A stretch of DNA of 64,000 bases, taken from positions 1 through 64,000 of the forward strand of contig VMFU01000004.1 of NCBI GenBank assembly GCA_007376205.1. Reading direction: 5' to 3'. A program made the translations under genes and the position numbers. The DNA comes from Candidatus Peregrinibacteria bacterium Gr01-1014_25. Its GTDB lineage: Bacteria; Patescibacteriota; Gracilibacteria; Peribacterales; Peribacteraceae. Positions 7,983 through 17,003 of this stretch are shown here, one piece after another (the first letter of the stretch is position 1; each line of letters opens with the position of its first letter). The notes under the pieces are model-generated. The model had not been told where the DNA came from and made no database searches. It saw only the letters and a program-made list of their open reading frames with translations.

Positions 7983-8056
7983 GCGGGATTAGTACAGTGG
8001 TAGTACGCTAGCTTCCCAAGCTAGAGATGCGGGTTCGATTCCCGTATCCCGCTCCA
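7983..8056 (+). tRNA. tRNA-Gly(CCC)
   Basis: Acceptor GCGGGAT/ATCCCGC, anticodon loop TTCCCAA (CCC), T-loop GTTCGAT, discriminator T and encoded CCA. It lies 91 nt after tRNA-Gly(GCC). Confidence 0.96.
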
Positions 8057-8107
8057 ATAGTTCCGGTTCTCGCATCCCGGGCCGTTTTGTGCTATACTTC
8101 TTCGATT

Positions 8108-8512
8108 ATGTCCCGCGTTCTCAAGCGCACTGCCGGCTGCCTTGCCGCGCTCTCCGCGTGGGCGGCAATGCCCGCAGGCGCATGGGCGGCCGGCAACCTG
8201 GTCATTCCGAAGGACAAGAGTCTCCGCTTGCTCCAGCCGCTTGGCGCGAAGACGACGGTCGACCCTCAAGCCGGCCTCGGTGTGTTCTGGACGTACGTGA
8301 ACGACATCTGGCCATGGGTGCTGGGCATCGCCGCGGGCATCGCGTTGCTCCATGCGATGGCGGCAGGCGTGCAGATCATGTTCTCCGGTAGCAGCGAGAA
8401 AGCCGCAGAAGGCAAAGAGCGCCTGTTCTGGGCGCTGGGCGGTTTGCTGCTGATCTTCTTCGCCGCATTCATCTTGAACCTGCTCAATGACCAATTCTTC
8501 CTGATCTCTTGA
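8108..8512 (+). CDS. VirB2/TrbC-like pilin 1
   Basis: A 134-aa protein with a signal peptide (cleavage near GAWAAG) and two hydrophobic helices (WPWVLGIAAGIALLHAMAAG and FWALGGLLLIFFAAFIL) separated by a short charged loop (GSSEKAAEGKERL), the layout of VirB2/TrbC pilins. It starts a three-gene cluster of related proteins. TATACT (8093-8098) ends 9 nt before ATG 8108, so the transcript is probably leaderless. It may form a pilus or channel with the VirB4-like ATPase at 14950-16932. Confidence 0.78.
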   Translation: MSRVLKRTAGCLAALSAWAAMPAGAWAAGNLVIPKDKSLRLLQPLGAKTTVDPQAGLGVFWTYVNDIWPWVLGIAAGIALLHAMAAGVQIMFSGSSEKAAEGKERLFWALGGLLLIFFAAFILNLLNDQFFLIS

Positions 8513-9105
8513 ACAACCGCCTGCTTGCCCTCATCGGCCTGGCGACGTCGTTCCTCCTCTTGCCGGGCATCGCGCTTGCGGCGGCTGATCCGTGCGCATG
8601 GGTACCCGGCGGGTGTCCGCAGGGCGACATCGTCAGCACGAGCCTTATTCCCACGATCGCCAGCTTGATGATCCGCCTCGCGGGCGGACTCTCGGTCATT
8701 ATGATCATCGTGGCGTGCATTCAAATCCTCGCGAGCTGGGGCGACGAGAGCAAAATCTCGTCCGCGAAGAATTCGATCATCTACGCGCTCATCGGCATCG
8801 GCGTCGTCGTCCTGTCGCAACTCATCGTGTCTTTCGCCGTGTCGGAAGGGCAGGACGTGGCGACGCGCGGGCCCACCGACCTGGACATCACGGCGATGGC
8901 CGATGTCGTCCGGATCATGCTGCGCGTCTTCAATGTCCTCTTTGCCATCGCGATCTTCATCGCGGGCACGCGCGCCGTGCTTGCCCGCGGAAAAGAGGAG
9001 GAATACAACCGCGCGCGGACGGCGTTGACGTGGTCCGTCGTCGCCGCAGTCCTGACGAACATTTCCCACTTCGCGGTGCAGATGATCATCACGACCTTCT
9101 CCTGA
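8509..9105 (+). CDS. VirB2/TrbC-like membrane protein 2
   Basis: The TTG start overlaps the TGA of the previous gene by 4 nt, so translation is likely coupled. The 198-aa product has a signal peptide (LLPGIALAAADP), a short Cys pair (CAWVPGGC), and two hairpin units, each a hydrophobic helix, a charged loop (DESKISSAKNS; KEEEYNRARTA) and another helix. This looks like a tandem duplication of the pilin fold and probably belongs to the same pilus or secretion apparatus. Confidence 0.75.
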   Translation: MNNRLLALIGLATSFLLLPGIALAAADPCAWVPGGCPQGDIVSTSLIPTIASLMIRLAGGLSVIMIIVACIQILASWGDESKISSAKNSIIYALIGIGVVVLSQLIVSFAVSEGQDVATRGPTDLDITAMADVVRIMLRVFNVLFAIAIFIAGTRAVLARGKEEEYNRARTALTWSVVAAVLTNISHFAVQMIITTFS

Positions 9106-9106
9106 C

Positions 9107-9526
9107 ATGCGCGTTCTCCTTTTCCTCATCGGCCTCCTGCCCTCGACGGCGCTCGCCGTCACATTGGAGAAAGCCGGCCAGGAAAATGACTTCATAGGAG
9201 ATATGTGGTCGAAGATCATGGGTATTTTGCCGTTCAGCGACGTCGGCGCCGACGCGCCGCGCCTGTTCGCGTGCAAGATCGCGAAGTTCATCTTCGGCTC
9301 GATCTCGGGCGCCGCGGTCTGCGTGATCATCTACGCGGGCATCCAGCTCATCATCACGGAGGGTGACGAGGGCAAGGTCGGCGAAGCGAAAAAAATGATG
9401 CTCTACGCCGTCGGCGGCCTGGTCCTGGGCATGATTTCCTGGGCGATCGTGCCGTTCGCTTCCATGGCGATCAGCGCCGCATTCGGCAGCGCCGTGTTCC
9501 CGATCGTGACGCTGCAGTGCCAATAA
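9107..9526 (+). CDS. VirB2/TrbC-like pilin 3
   Basis: This begins 1 nt after the previous stop. The 139-aa product has a signal peptide (LLPSTALAV), one cysteine in each half (ACK, LQCQ), and two hydrophobic helices around the charged loop DEGKVGEAKKMM, as in the other two genes. Three different paralogues in one operon suggest distinct structural subunits rather than redundancy. Confidence 0.76.
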   Translation: MRVLLFLIGLLPSTALAVTLEKAGQENDFIGDMWSKIMGILPFSDVGADAPRLFACKIAKFIFGSISGAAVCVIIYAGIQLIITEGDEGKVGEAKKMMLYAVGGLVLGMISWAIVPFASMAISAAFGSAVFPIVTLQCQ

Positions 9527-9545
9527 GCGCGGAAGGGACCGAGGT

Positions 9546-9580
9546 GACTGTTCGCTGTTCGCTGCCCGCTGTACGCTATC
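9546..9580. repeat. Heptamer repeat block upstream of the metG partial copy
   Basis: TTCGCTG/CCCGCTG/TACGCTA units with 7-bp phasing. The block ends 3 nt before the GTG of the truncated metG copy at 9584. Confidence 0.75.
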
Positions 9581-9583
9581 GGC

Positions 9584-9754
9584 GTGTCCGAGCGTCAGTA
9601 CATCACAACGGCCATCGACTACCCTAACGCGCCTCCGCACATGGGGCACGAAGCGCGAGATGGCCACCTAGCGGTGTCCCTCCCGCGAACCCACCCTTCC
9701 CTCAATTGTGTCCTCAGCCGCGGGGCCCACGAGACCCGCGTCTTCGGACGGTAA
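9584..9754 (+). pseudogene. Truncated duplicate of the metG 5' end
   Basis: Positions 9591-9650 match 9771-9830 with three differences in 60 nt, and GTG 9584 aligns exactly with the metG ATG at 9764, 180 bp away and in the same frame. The copy reads SERQYITTAIDYPNAPPHMG (HIGH region), then diverges for about 35 codons and stops at TAA 9752-9754, just before metG. Two of the three changes are silent. It could be a recombination scar or a translated leader; it cannot make an enzyme. A hairpin CGCGGG/CCCGCG lies in its second half. Confidence 0.8.
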
Positions 9755-9763
9755 TTATTTGCT

Positions 9764-11302
9764 ATGCCCAAGCGTCATTACATTACAACGGCCATCGACT
9801 ACCCTAACGCGCCTCCGCACATGGGACACGTGCTGGAGAAAGTTCTGGCGGACGTGGTCGCGCGGTGGTGGAGACTGTCGGGGCGCGAGGTGCGTTTCCA
9901 GGTCGGCACCGATGAGCACGGGCTGAAGATCCAGCAGACGGCCAAGCGGGAGGGGATCGAGCCATCGACCCTCGTGGAACGCAACGTTCCGCTCTTCAAG
10001 GATGTCTACGACCGTCTCGATATCTCGTATGACGTCTTCATCCGGACCACGGACCGCAAAAGGCACTGGCCGACGGTTGTCGCGCTCTGGAAGGCGCTTC
10101 GCGCGTCGGGCGCACTCGAGAAGCGGACGTATAAGGGGCTGTACTGCGTCGGCTGCGAGAAATTCGTGACGAAGAAGGACCTGGTCGACGGGAAATGCCC
10201 CGACCACGGCGCCGCTCCGCAGGAGGTGAGCGAGGAGAACTGGTTCTTCCTGCTCGCGCGCGAGCAGGACTGGCTGCGCGATCTGCTCACGCGTGAAGAC
10301 GGGTATCGCATCGAGCCCGCGTTCCGTGCCAACGAAACGCTTGCACTCCTCGATCAGGGGCTGGAAGACGTGTCGTTCTCCCGCCCCGTGTCCAGCTTGT
10401 CGTGGGGCATTCCGGTGCCCGATGAAGAAGGGCAGACGATGTACGTCTGGTGCGATGCGCTCACGAATTACCTGTCCGGTGTCGGCGGCTTCGTCGATTC
10501 CGCACTGCAGAAGCAGTGGTGGGACGATGCCGAGGTGACGCACGTCATCGGCAAGGACATCGCGCGCTTCCACGCGCTCATCTGGCCCGCGATGCTCAAG
10601 ACCGCCGGTCTTCCCGTCCCGCCGCCGCACCGCCTGCTCATTCACGGGTTCATCACGAGCGACGGGCAGAAAATGAGCAAGAGCCTGGGCAACGTCGTCG
10701 ATCCGAAGGAGGTCATGGAACAGTATGGCGTAGATGCGTTGAGGTTCTTTCTGATGTACGAAATCCCCGTGGGGAACGACGGCGACTTCAGCCGGAAGCG
10801 CTTTGACGAGATGTACGATGCGAAACTGCGGAACCAGCTGGGGAACCTCCTCAATCGCGTACTCGTCATGATTCGGAAAGAGGGGGAAGACCTTACGATT
10901 CCAGGCAGCGCGGAGGATGCCCAGCGCGCGGTGGAAGGATGGTCAACATTCGCAACGACGATGGAACGCTTCGAAATTCACCATGCCATCCAGCAGGCAT
11001 TCCATCTTGTGGACGTACTCAATGTGGGTTTCGACCGTGCCAAGCCGTGGACGATGAAGGGCGAAGAGAAGGCCGCGCTGCTCGCGCGCTTTGCGGAGAG
11101 CCTCCGCCACGTCGCTTTGCTCCTCCTTCCGTTCATCCCCAAGACCGCGCAGCAGATCAGCGAGCAGCTCGGCGTCCCGTACGCCGACCGGATGCTCGAG
11201 AAAACGTTCACGATCAGGCCCGAATGGAAAACGTGGGGCGGGTGCAAAGAGTGGAAGCGCATTGGCGAACCCAGCATTCTGTTTGCGCCGGTTGAGGCGT
11301 AG
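9764..11302 (+). CDS. metG: Methionyl-tRNA synthetase
   Basis: This charges tRNA-Met. It is a class I synthetase with the HIGH-type motif PNAPPHMGH at residues 14-22, a zinc-like knuckle CVGCEKF...CPDHG, the KMSKS motif KMSKSLGNVVDP, and a helical anticodon-binding domain. At 512 aa it is the short form without the C-terminal EMAP/Trbp domain. No Shine-Dalgarno is seen, and a truncated copy of its own 5' end lies directly upstream. Confidence 0.97.
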   Translation: MPKRHYITTAIDYPNAPPHMGHVLEKVLADVVARWWRLSGREVRFQVGTDEHGLKIQQTAKREGIEPSTLVERNVPLFKDVYDRLDISYDVFIRTTDRKRHWPTVVALWKALRASGALEKRTYKGLYCVGCEKFVTKKDLVDGKCPDHGAAPQEVSEENWFFLLAREQDWLRDLLTREDGYRIEPAFRANETLALLDQGLEDVSFSRPVSSLSWGIPVPDEEGQTMYVWCDALTNYLSGVGGFVDSALQKQWWDDAEVTHVIGKDIARFHALIWPAMLKTAGLPVPPPHRLLIHGFITSDGQKMSKSLGNVVDPKEVMEQYGVDALRFFLMYEIPVGNDGDFSRKRFDEMYDAKLRNQLGNLLNRVLVMIRKEGEDLTIPGSAEDAQRAVEGWSTFATTMERFEIHHAIQQAFHLVDVLNVGFDRAKPWTMKGEEKAALLARFAESLRHVALLLLPFIPKTAQQISEQLGVPYADRMLEKTFTIRPEWKTWGGCKEWKRIGEPSILFAPVEA

Positions 11303-11392
11303 TCCTACACTGTCTTTGTCCTCACAGCGACCGACCGAGCGATAGCAGAGGCGGGAGAAGCGGGGGGACGATTTATTTCTTTCTTTCCTTTT

Positions 11393-11677
11393 ATGTTCGA
11401 TCCAATGGCAGATCTGACCCAAGGTGGTGATCCGCACCACGATCCCGTTTCCTCACCGGTCATGCCGACGCAGCGTTCGTTCGCCCAGGACGTGCATTCC
11501 ATCACGATCCAGGCGCGCCAGCGCACGTTCTATATCGACCTGAAGCAGTCGGGGAACGGCAAGTTCTTCAAGATCTCCGAGAAGTCGCGAGGCGGACAGA
11601 AAACGACGATCATGTTCGACTCCGAGGATCTCGATCGTTTCATCGAGGCGTTCCAGGAGATGAAGACGAAGTTGTGA
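11393..11677 (+). CDS. Pur-alpha-like (DUF3276) nucleic-acid-binding protein
   Basis: A 94-aa protein whose segment ITIQARQRTFYIDLKQ...FFKISEK...DLDRFIEAF fits one PUR repeat: four strands and a helix that bind single-stranded nucleic acid. Bacterial members are small and uncharacterised. The first 28 residues are polar and disordered. ATG 11405 is an alternative start. A repeat-built hairpin terminator follows. Confidence 0.72.
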   Translation: MFDPMADLTQGGDPHHDPVSSPVMPTQRSFAQDVHSITIQARQRTFYIDLKQSGNGKFFKISEKSRGGQKTTIMFDSEDLDRFIEAFQEMKTKL

Positions 11678-11682
11678 TGCCG

Positions 11683-11733
11683 CCAAGGTAACCAAGGAAA
11701 CCAAAGCAACCGAGGGGTCTTTGGTTTCTTTAT
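11683..11733 (+). terminator. Terminator hairpin built from nonamer repeats
   Basis: AAACCAAAG (11698-11706) pairs with CTTTGGTTT (11719-11727), followed by CTTTATT. The arms are units of the degenerate ACCAAGGAA nonamer family, so the repeat seems to have been co-opted as a terminator between convergent genes. Confidence 0.65.
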
Positions 11734-13004
11734 TGCGACAGTCCGATCTGCAGCGATTCCGGCACGACACTACCGTTCACGCCCGGATTTTTGAGCAGGA
11801 GCAAGAGCGCGATCTTCGCCGCTTCCGCGCGAGTGATGGGCGCGCCGGGCCGGAACGTTCCATCATCGAATCCGCGGATGACGCCGTGGCCGAGCCCTTC
11901 GGCGAGGTAGGGCGCAAACCAGTCGCCCTCGCTGACATCGGTGAAGGCGATCGTCGGAGCCGAATCAGGGAGGGGGAGCGAGGCGAACTCGAGCAGAATT
12001 TTGAGCGCCTCGGCGCGGTTCACCGGAGCGTCGGGGCGGAATGTTCCATCGTTGTACCCCTCGACGATCTCCAGGAACGCGGCCGTGCCGATGATCCTGC
12101 GCTTGAGTGTCGCGTCGCCCGTTTCGTCCTCGGTGGTGGCAGGGAGATCCGTAAACGATTGCGGCGGTAGGAGGGCCGATGGGAGCGGATCGAGGCAGGA
12201 ACTGAAAAGGCCCATCTTCAGAAGCTCGTAGCGCGACACGGGCCGGTCGGGCAGGAACACAGCACGATCGCGCCTGCCGCTCGGCGGCGGATACCCGCGG
12301 ACGATAGGCATCTGGATTGGCAAAACCGAGAGGCGCGCAAGGACCGCAGCGGTCGTCCTGGCCCAGTGGCCGTCCATATCCGGGAACGGGGCGGCCTGTT
12401 CGGGGTCGTACCGCAGACAGGGATTGACCGGTGTTCCTTCCGTGATTGCCGCGCCGCTCGCGCTCATCGGCGTATCGGCAACCTGCGGGTTGGTGTTGCC
12501 GACGAATTCCTGCGCCGTGGTGCGGCCGTCCCCGTCGGGATCGCCCGATGCGTCGGCAACGTTGCGCGGGGACTGGCCATGGGCGACTTCCCAGCTGTCC
12601 GGCAGTCCGTCCTGGTCCGCATCCTGCCCGACGAGCGGCACGGTCGGCATCGCATCGCGATGATCCGCGATACCGTCGCCGTCGGTATCTTTGCTGTCGG
12701 GGTTCGTGCCGAGTGCCGATTCCTGTGCATTCGTCAGCCCGTCGCCGTCGCGGTCGAACGTGAAGTCATCGTCATGTCGCAAGGGATTTCGACCCGCTCT
12801 GATCTCGGAACCGTCCGCTTCCCCGCCGCCGTCCGTGTCGGCGTCGAGCGCGTTCGTTTCGCCGACATCCCAAATGCCGTTGCTGTTGGCATCCTCGGCG
12901 GCATCGTCCAAGCCGTCGCCGTCCACGTCTGCCCCCGCGCGGCTCGTCGTGGGTGCGAGGAAGAGAAGAAGTGCGAAGCCCGCGAGTGCGGTGGTGCGCC
13001 GCAT
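11730..13004 (-). CDS. Secreted surface protein: thrombospondin type-3 repeats plus SLH domains
   Basis: A signal peptide (FALLLFLAPTTSRAGA) is followed by calcium-binding repeats of DxDGDG type (DVDGDGLDD, DRDGDGLTN, DTDGDGIAD, DPDGDGRTT; residues about 25-180), then a C-terminal region with at least two SLH modules (YNDGTFRPDAPVNRAEALKI; FDDGTFRPGAPITRAEAAKI). SLH domains usually dock onto cell-wall polymers, so this is probably an S-layer or surface-anchored protein. TATACT ends 10 nt before the start. The stop is inside the terminator region of the previous gene. Confidence 0.9.
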   Translation of the reverse strand: MRRTTALAGFALLLFLAPTTSRAGADVDGDGLDDAAEDANSNGIWDVGETNALDADTDGGGEADGSEIRAGRNPLRHDDDFTFDRDGDGLTNAQESALGTNPDSKDTDGDGIADHRDAMPTVPLVGQDADQDGLPDSWEVAHGQSPRNVADASGDPDGDGRTTAQEFVGNTNPQVADTPMSASGAAITEGTPVNPCLRYDPEQAAPFPDMDGHWARTTAAVLARLSVLPIQMPIVRGYPPPSGRRDRAVFLPDRPVSRYELLKMGLFSSCLDPLPSALLPPQSFTDLPATTEDETGDATLKRRIIGTAAFLEIVEGYNDGTFRPDAPVNRAEALKILLEFASLPLPDSAPTIAFTDVSEGDWFAPYLAEGLGHGVIRGFDDGTFRPGAPITRAEAAKIALLLLLKNPGVNGSVVPESLQIGLSQ

Positions 13005-13025
13005 GGCAGGAGTGGAGTATACAAC

Positions 13026-13889
13026 TTATTTTTTACCATGCCCTTGCGCCCACGCATGTCCCGTCATCGGCTTGCCCGAGGGGGGTTGAACGCGCACGAG
13101 GAAGAGGACGGTGCCATTCGCGCAGGGAAGGGGACAAGCGTCCGGCATCGGCGAGAGCGACGATTCCAGCACTTTGACGGTTACGCCGTCGATGTCCACG
13201 GTCACGCCCGGCCAAGGCGACAGTCCGCGGACCATCCGGTCAATCGTTGCGGCATCCATGGTGTCTGGCGTCGCGGCGCCGGACGCGCGCGCGAGTTTGC
13301 GGCACATCGTGACGCCGTCCTCCGACTGTTCCTGTTCGACGAGGGGTCTTTTCAGTGTTGCAACAAGGAGTTCAGCGCCGAGCGATGCCAGGCGGTCATG
13401 GAGCGACTCGAATGTTTCCCGCGGTGCGATCGGCGTTCGCTCCTGCGCCAGAATTGGACCTGCGTCGAGCTTCTGAACCATGCGCTGGATGGTCACGCCG
13501 GTCTCGCCGTCGCCGGCGAGGATCGCATGCTGGATCGGCGAAGCGCCGCGCCACCGCGGGAGCAGCGATGCGTGGACGTTGACGGGGGCGACGCGCGGCC
13601 ATGCAAGGATGTCGTCGGAGAGGATCTGGCCGTAGGCGACGACGACGAGGAAGTCCGGCGGTGCGGACAGTGGACAGTGGACAGTGGACAGCACCTCTGG
13701 TTGTGCGACGGGAATGCCCAGCGCCTCTGCGGCGGTTTTCACTGGTGGTGGCGTCAGGGTCTGCTTCCTTCCCACAGGCCGATCCGGCTGCGTCACGACC
13801 AGATCGACGCGGAAAGCTCCGTCAGCCGCAATTGCCCGCAGGCTGGGGACGGCGAAGTCCGGCGTGCCGCAGAACACAACGGAGAACAT
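13026..13889 (-). CDS. fmt: Methionyl-tRNA formyltransferase
   Basis: This formylates Met-tRNAi for initiation. The N-terminal formyltransferase domain has VVFCGTPDFAVPSL, the active-site region VNVHASLLPRWRGASPIQ and QKLDAGPIL, followed by a short C-terminal domain. I start at the ATG at 13889 (CATACT ends 7 nt upstream); an in-frame ATG at 13907 would add six residues. A heptamer block (13664-13691) inserts STVHCPLSA in the loop before PDFLVVVAYGQI. Formylation fits a leaderless-rich bacterium, but that link is only a thought. Confidence 0.95.
   Translation of the reverse strand: MFSVVFCGTPDFAVPSLRAIAADGAFRVDLVVTQPDRPVGRKQTLTPPPVKTAAEALGIPVAQPEVLSTVHCPLSAPPDFLVVVAYGQILSDDILAWPRVAPVNVHASLLPRWRGASPIQHAILAGDGETGVTIQRMVQKLDAGPILAQERTPIAPRETFESLHDRLASLGAELLVATLKRPLVEQEQSEDGVTMCRKLARASGAATPDTMDAATIDRMVRGLSPWPGVTVDIDGVTVKVLESSLSPMPDACPLPCANGTVLFLVRVQPPSGKPMTGHAWAQGHGKK
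13664..13691. repeat. Heptamer repeat block in fmt
   Basis: Four tandem GTGGACA-type units, in frame within fmt. Confidence 0.85.
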
Positions 13890-14015
13890 GACGGCAGTAT
13901 GAATCATCCACGATGAATCATGAAATGGGCATGATGGATGATGCGATCACTTTTCCCGGTGTGTGCAATGCTTCATCATTGCTCATTATCCGGTGGCATC
14001 GTACGCTCCCGCCCT

Positions 14016-15020
14016 TTGACGACTCTCCGCGCCAGCGCCGCCGCGATGTCCGATCTGCTCTCCCGCGCCAGCGCGGTCGCTTGCGTGTGTCACCGCAATC
14101 CCGACGGCGACGCCATCGGTTCGCTCCTGGGTATGGGCTTACTCCTGGAGCGTGCGCTGCCGAGCGCGACGGTCACGATGCACTGCGTCGACCCGGTTCC
14201 CCAAACGTTTAGCTTCCTGCCCGCCTCCGCGCGGGTGATGGGGCCTCCGGCGCAGGATTTTCGCGGGGTGGTGGTGTTCCTCGACAGCGCCGAACCCAAG
14301 CTGACGGAGCTGGATGTCACTCATCCGCACCTCTTCGCCGCCGGGCACCCGTCGTCCGTCAACATTGATCACCACCATGCGAACCCCGGGTTCGGCACGG
14401 TGAACATCGTCGTGTCCGATGCATCGTCGACGTGCGAGATCGTCCTGCTGCTCGCGCGGGAGCTGGGTTGGCAGGTCGATGCCGACGTCGCCACGTGCCT
14501 CCTCACGGGGGTTTACACCGACACCGGCGGACTGCTCCACAGCAACACGACCGGCGCGGTCTACCGGGCCGTGGGGGCGCTCCTGCGTTCCGGCGCGCGG
14601 CAGCAGCAGATCGTGCAGGCGGTCTTCCGCTCCGCGAGCATGAGCACGCTCAAGCTGTGGGGCCGCGTCCTGGAGAAAATCGCCATCACGCCGGAGGGCG
14701 GGGTCGTGTCGGCGGTGACCGAGGGCGACTTCCGCGCGACCGGCGCCGATTACAGTCAGCTCACCGGCGCCATCGACTACGTCAACGCCGTTCCCGGCAT
14801 GCGCTTTTCCCTCGTGCTCTCCGAACGAGAAGGCAAGGTGAAAGGATCGCTGCGCACGCTGCGGGACGACGTGGACGTCAGCGCAATGGCGGGTGCGTAC
14901 GGCGGGGGCGGTCACCGCAAGGCCGCGGGGTTCGCGCTCCCCGGCAAACTTAAGCCGGAGGTGCGGTGGGTGGTTGAGCCGTCGAGTCCTCCGGCGACGG
15001 GGCAGCAGGAGGCGGCGTGA
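14016..15020 (+). CDS. nrnA: DHH-family phosphoesterase (NrnA-like oligoribonuclease/pAp phosphatase)
   Basis: Metal-binding motifs are in family order: CHRNPDGDAIGS, VFLDSAEP, NIDHHHAN (DHH) and TGVYTDTGG, with a C-terminal DHHA1 domain ending GGGGHRKAAGF. NrnA degrades nanoRNAs and dephosphorylates pAp. TTG 14016 is chosen because TACGCT (14002-14007) ends 8 nt before it and it gives the usual length (334 aa); ATG 14046 is an alternative. The last 71 nt overlap the 3' end of the convergent VirB4-like gene. Confidence 0.88.
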   Translation: MTTLRASAAAMSDLLSRASAVACVCHRNPDGDAIGSLLGMGLLLERALPSATVTMHCVDPVPQTFSFLPASARVMGPPAQDFRGVVVFLDSAEPKLTELDVTHPHLFAAGHPSSVNIDHHHANPGFGTVNIVVSDASSTCEIVLLLARELGWQVDADVATCLLTGVYTDTGGLLHSNTTGAVYRAVGALLRSGARQQQIVQAVFRSASMSTLKLWGRVLEKIAITPEGGVVSAVTEGDFRATGADYSQLTGAIDYVNAVPGMRFSLVLSEREGKVKGSLRTLRDDVDVSAMAGAYGGGGHRKAAGFALPGKLKPEVRWVVEPSSPPATGQQEAA

Positions 15021-16932
15021 CGTTCGCGGCGGCATCGGAAGCGGCTTGCTGTTGCGCGAGCACTTCCTCGGGCTTCGTGGTGATGAGCGCCGATTCCTCG
15101 GGACTGGCGATGATCTGTACGGCGACGTGCTTGTAGCCGGCGAAGAGGATGCCCTGTCCTACGTCGCTGTTGAGCAGGAAATACTTCTCGCCGTCGGTGA
15201 GGTAGAAGAGCTTCTGCAGGCCGTCGACGGTCGCGGGCGACTGCTTCAGGAGGAATTGCAGCGAGGAGTTCGTGATGACCGGTTTGCCGTAGGGCGACTC
15301 GACGAAGTCGTCGATGTCCTGCGTGATCGTGGTGACGCCCAGGTAGTACTTGCGGGCGCGCTTCACGATGCCGTAGAGGAACCGTGCGGAATCCTCGTAC
15401 TGCATCAGGTTCCACGCTTCGTCGATGACGAGCAGTCGCTTCTTCAGCTCGGCGCGGATGCGGTTCCACAGAAAGTTCAGCGCGACGTAGACGGCGATGG
15501 GGCGCAGCTGCTCCTCCAGGTCGCGGATCTGGAAGACCACCATCTGCTTGTCCAGCTCCACGTTCGTCTTCTTGTCGAAGAGTCCCGCGAAGCTTCCCGC
15601 GGTGTACTTCTGCAGCGTCCGCGCCATGTTCTCACCGCCCTCGGTCGTCATCAGCACGTCGACGAGCTGGCCGAGCGTCGGCGGTTCCATCCCGCTCGGG
15701 TCCGGCGTCTCCAGCGTGATGCCGCTCAAGGCATAGGTATCGAGAATGGCTTTGTCGAGGATACCGTCCTCCGAGGGCGTGATCGGTCCGAGCATGAGGC
15801 GCAGCAGTCCGTGGAGGTTGATGACTGCGGACCGCAGGATTTCGCCGGTCGCCGCCTCTTCGCCGCGCACGGCCTTGGGCAAGTCGAACGGATTGATGCG
15901 GAAGGGGCTCTGGATCGAGAGGGGAATGAACGATCCGCCAATCGCTTCGCACAGGTTGGTGTACTCGTTCTCCGGGTCGATGACGAACACGTCGGTGCCG
16001 AGCATCAGCGACCGGAGGATTTCGAGTTTCGCGGTGAACGATTTACCGGCGCCGGAGGTGGCGAAGATGTTCGCGTTGGCGTTCGGCAGGTCGAAGCGGT
16101 CGAAGATGACCAAGCTGTCGTTGTGGCGGTTGATGCCGTACAGGATGCCGTGGTCGTCCGTGAGGTCGGCGCTGGAGAAGGGGAAGCTCGTCGCGATCGG
16201 CGACGTGTTCATGTTGCGGTTGATCTCCAGCTCGTCGAGGCAGAGCGGGAGCGAACTCGTCCAGCCGTGTTCCATCTGGAACATCGCCGGCTTCGTCAGG
16301 ACGAGCTTGCCGCCAAGGATCGATTCCATGTCCGTTTCGATTTTCTTCAGGCGCTTCTCGTCTTCGGCGTAGAGCGTGACGTACATGCCGAACTGGTAGA
16401 GCTTCTCCTGTCCGCGGGCGAGCAGGTCGCGCAGTTCTTCGGCGTCCTGGAGCGCGGCTTCCAGCACCGGGTCGCGGACGATGCCGCGCTGCTCGAGCAT
16501 GCGGATGCTGGACCGCAGTTCCGCGACTTTCTTGCGGAGCATCTTCATGATCGCCTTATTGCTCGCGGGATAGATGTACTGCGCGATGTCGAACGAGGCG
16601 TTCAGGTTGATCGCCTGCGAGAGCCAGTTGGGATAGATGTAGTTCGGCCAGTTGTACGCGAAGAGCGTCCGCGCCAGGCGATCGTTGATGAGCAGGTCCT
16701 TCGCGCGCACTTCCATCCCCGCCGGTGCGATGATGTCGAGCATTTTCTGCAATCCCTCCTCGTAGCGGCGGATGGCCTCGCGGTCTTCGGCCGTCAGGGC
16801 TTCCTCATTGGCCAGACGCTGCTCGATGGCGGCATGCAGGCCGAGCAGTCCATCAAAGGCTTCGAGGGCGGGATGGAGCGGCCTCATCGCCGCGCCAGCC
16901 GCTTTCGCCGGAGGGGTACCTTCCGCAGGCAT
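14950..16932 (-). CDS. VirB4-like conjugation/secretion ATPase
   Basis: A 660-aa HerA/VirB4-type ATPase, predicted to power pilus assembly or substrate transfer. Walker A is ATSGAGKSFTAK (near residue 300) and Walker B is LLVIDEAWNLM; TTITQDIDDF and ITNSSLQFLLKQSP also match VirB4. The N-terminal third has a long helical region. It probably serves the pilin cluster 6 kb away; no relaxase or coupling protein is visible. The C-terminus is a Pro/Ala-rich tail that overlaps the DHH gene by 71 nt. TACAAT lies 10 nt before the start. Confidence 0.88.
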   Translation of the reverse strand: MPAEGTPPAKAAGAAMRPLHPALEAFDGLLGLHAAIEQRLANEEALTAEDREAIRRYEEGLQKMLDIIAPAGMEVRAKDLLINDRLARTLFAYNWPNYIYPNWLSQAINLNASFDIAQYIYPASNKAIMKMLRKKVAELRSSIRMLEQRGIVRDPVLEAALQDAEELRDLLARGQEKLYQFGMYVTLYAEDEKRLKKIETDMESILGGKLVLTKPAMFQMEHGWTSSLPLCLDELEINRNMNTSPIATSFPFSSADLTDDHGILYGINRHNDSLVIFDRFDLPNANANIFATSGAGKSFTAKLEILRSLMLGTDVFVIDPENEYTNLCEAIGGSFIPLSIQSPFRINPFDLPKAVRGEEAATGEILRSAVINLHGLLRLMLGPITPSEDGILDKAILDTYALSGITLETPDPSGMEPPTLGQLVDVLMTTEGGENMARTLQKYTAGSFAGLFDKKTNVELDKQMVVFQIRDLEEQLRPIAVYVALNFLWNRIRAELKKRLLVIDEAWNLMQYEDSARFLYGIVKRARKYYLGVTTITQDIDDFVESPYGKPVITNSSLQFLLKQSPATVDGLQKLFYLTDGEKYFLLNSDVGQGILFAGYKHVAVQIIASPEESALITTKPEEVLAQQQAASDAAANVTPPPAAPSPEDSTAQPPTAPPA

Positions 16933-17003
16933 AAATCCTTGTATTGTAGCAAATTTTCGTTGTTTTGAGAAGGCCGGAACTGACGATTTGGCAATGCCAA
17001 GGC

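Noticed and set aside
9650-9763. T-box riboswitch before metG
   Set aside because: No specifier loop or full T-box sequence can be aligned; the region is better explained by the truncated metG copy.
14893-16968. Long plus-strand frame of about 690 codons opposite the VirB4-like gene
   Set aside because: It is Arg/Val/Asp-rich with no domain pattern, and the reverse-strand VirB4 motifs are convincing. GC-rich DNA gives long antisense frames; the same applies to 31341-32915, 12366-13916, 56061-57533 and 59188-60390.
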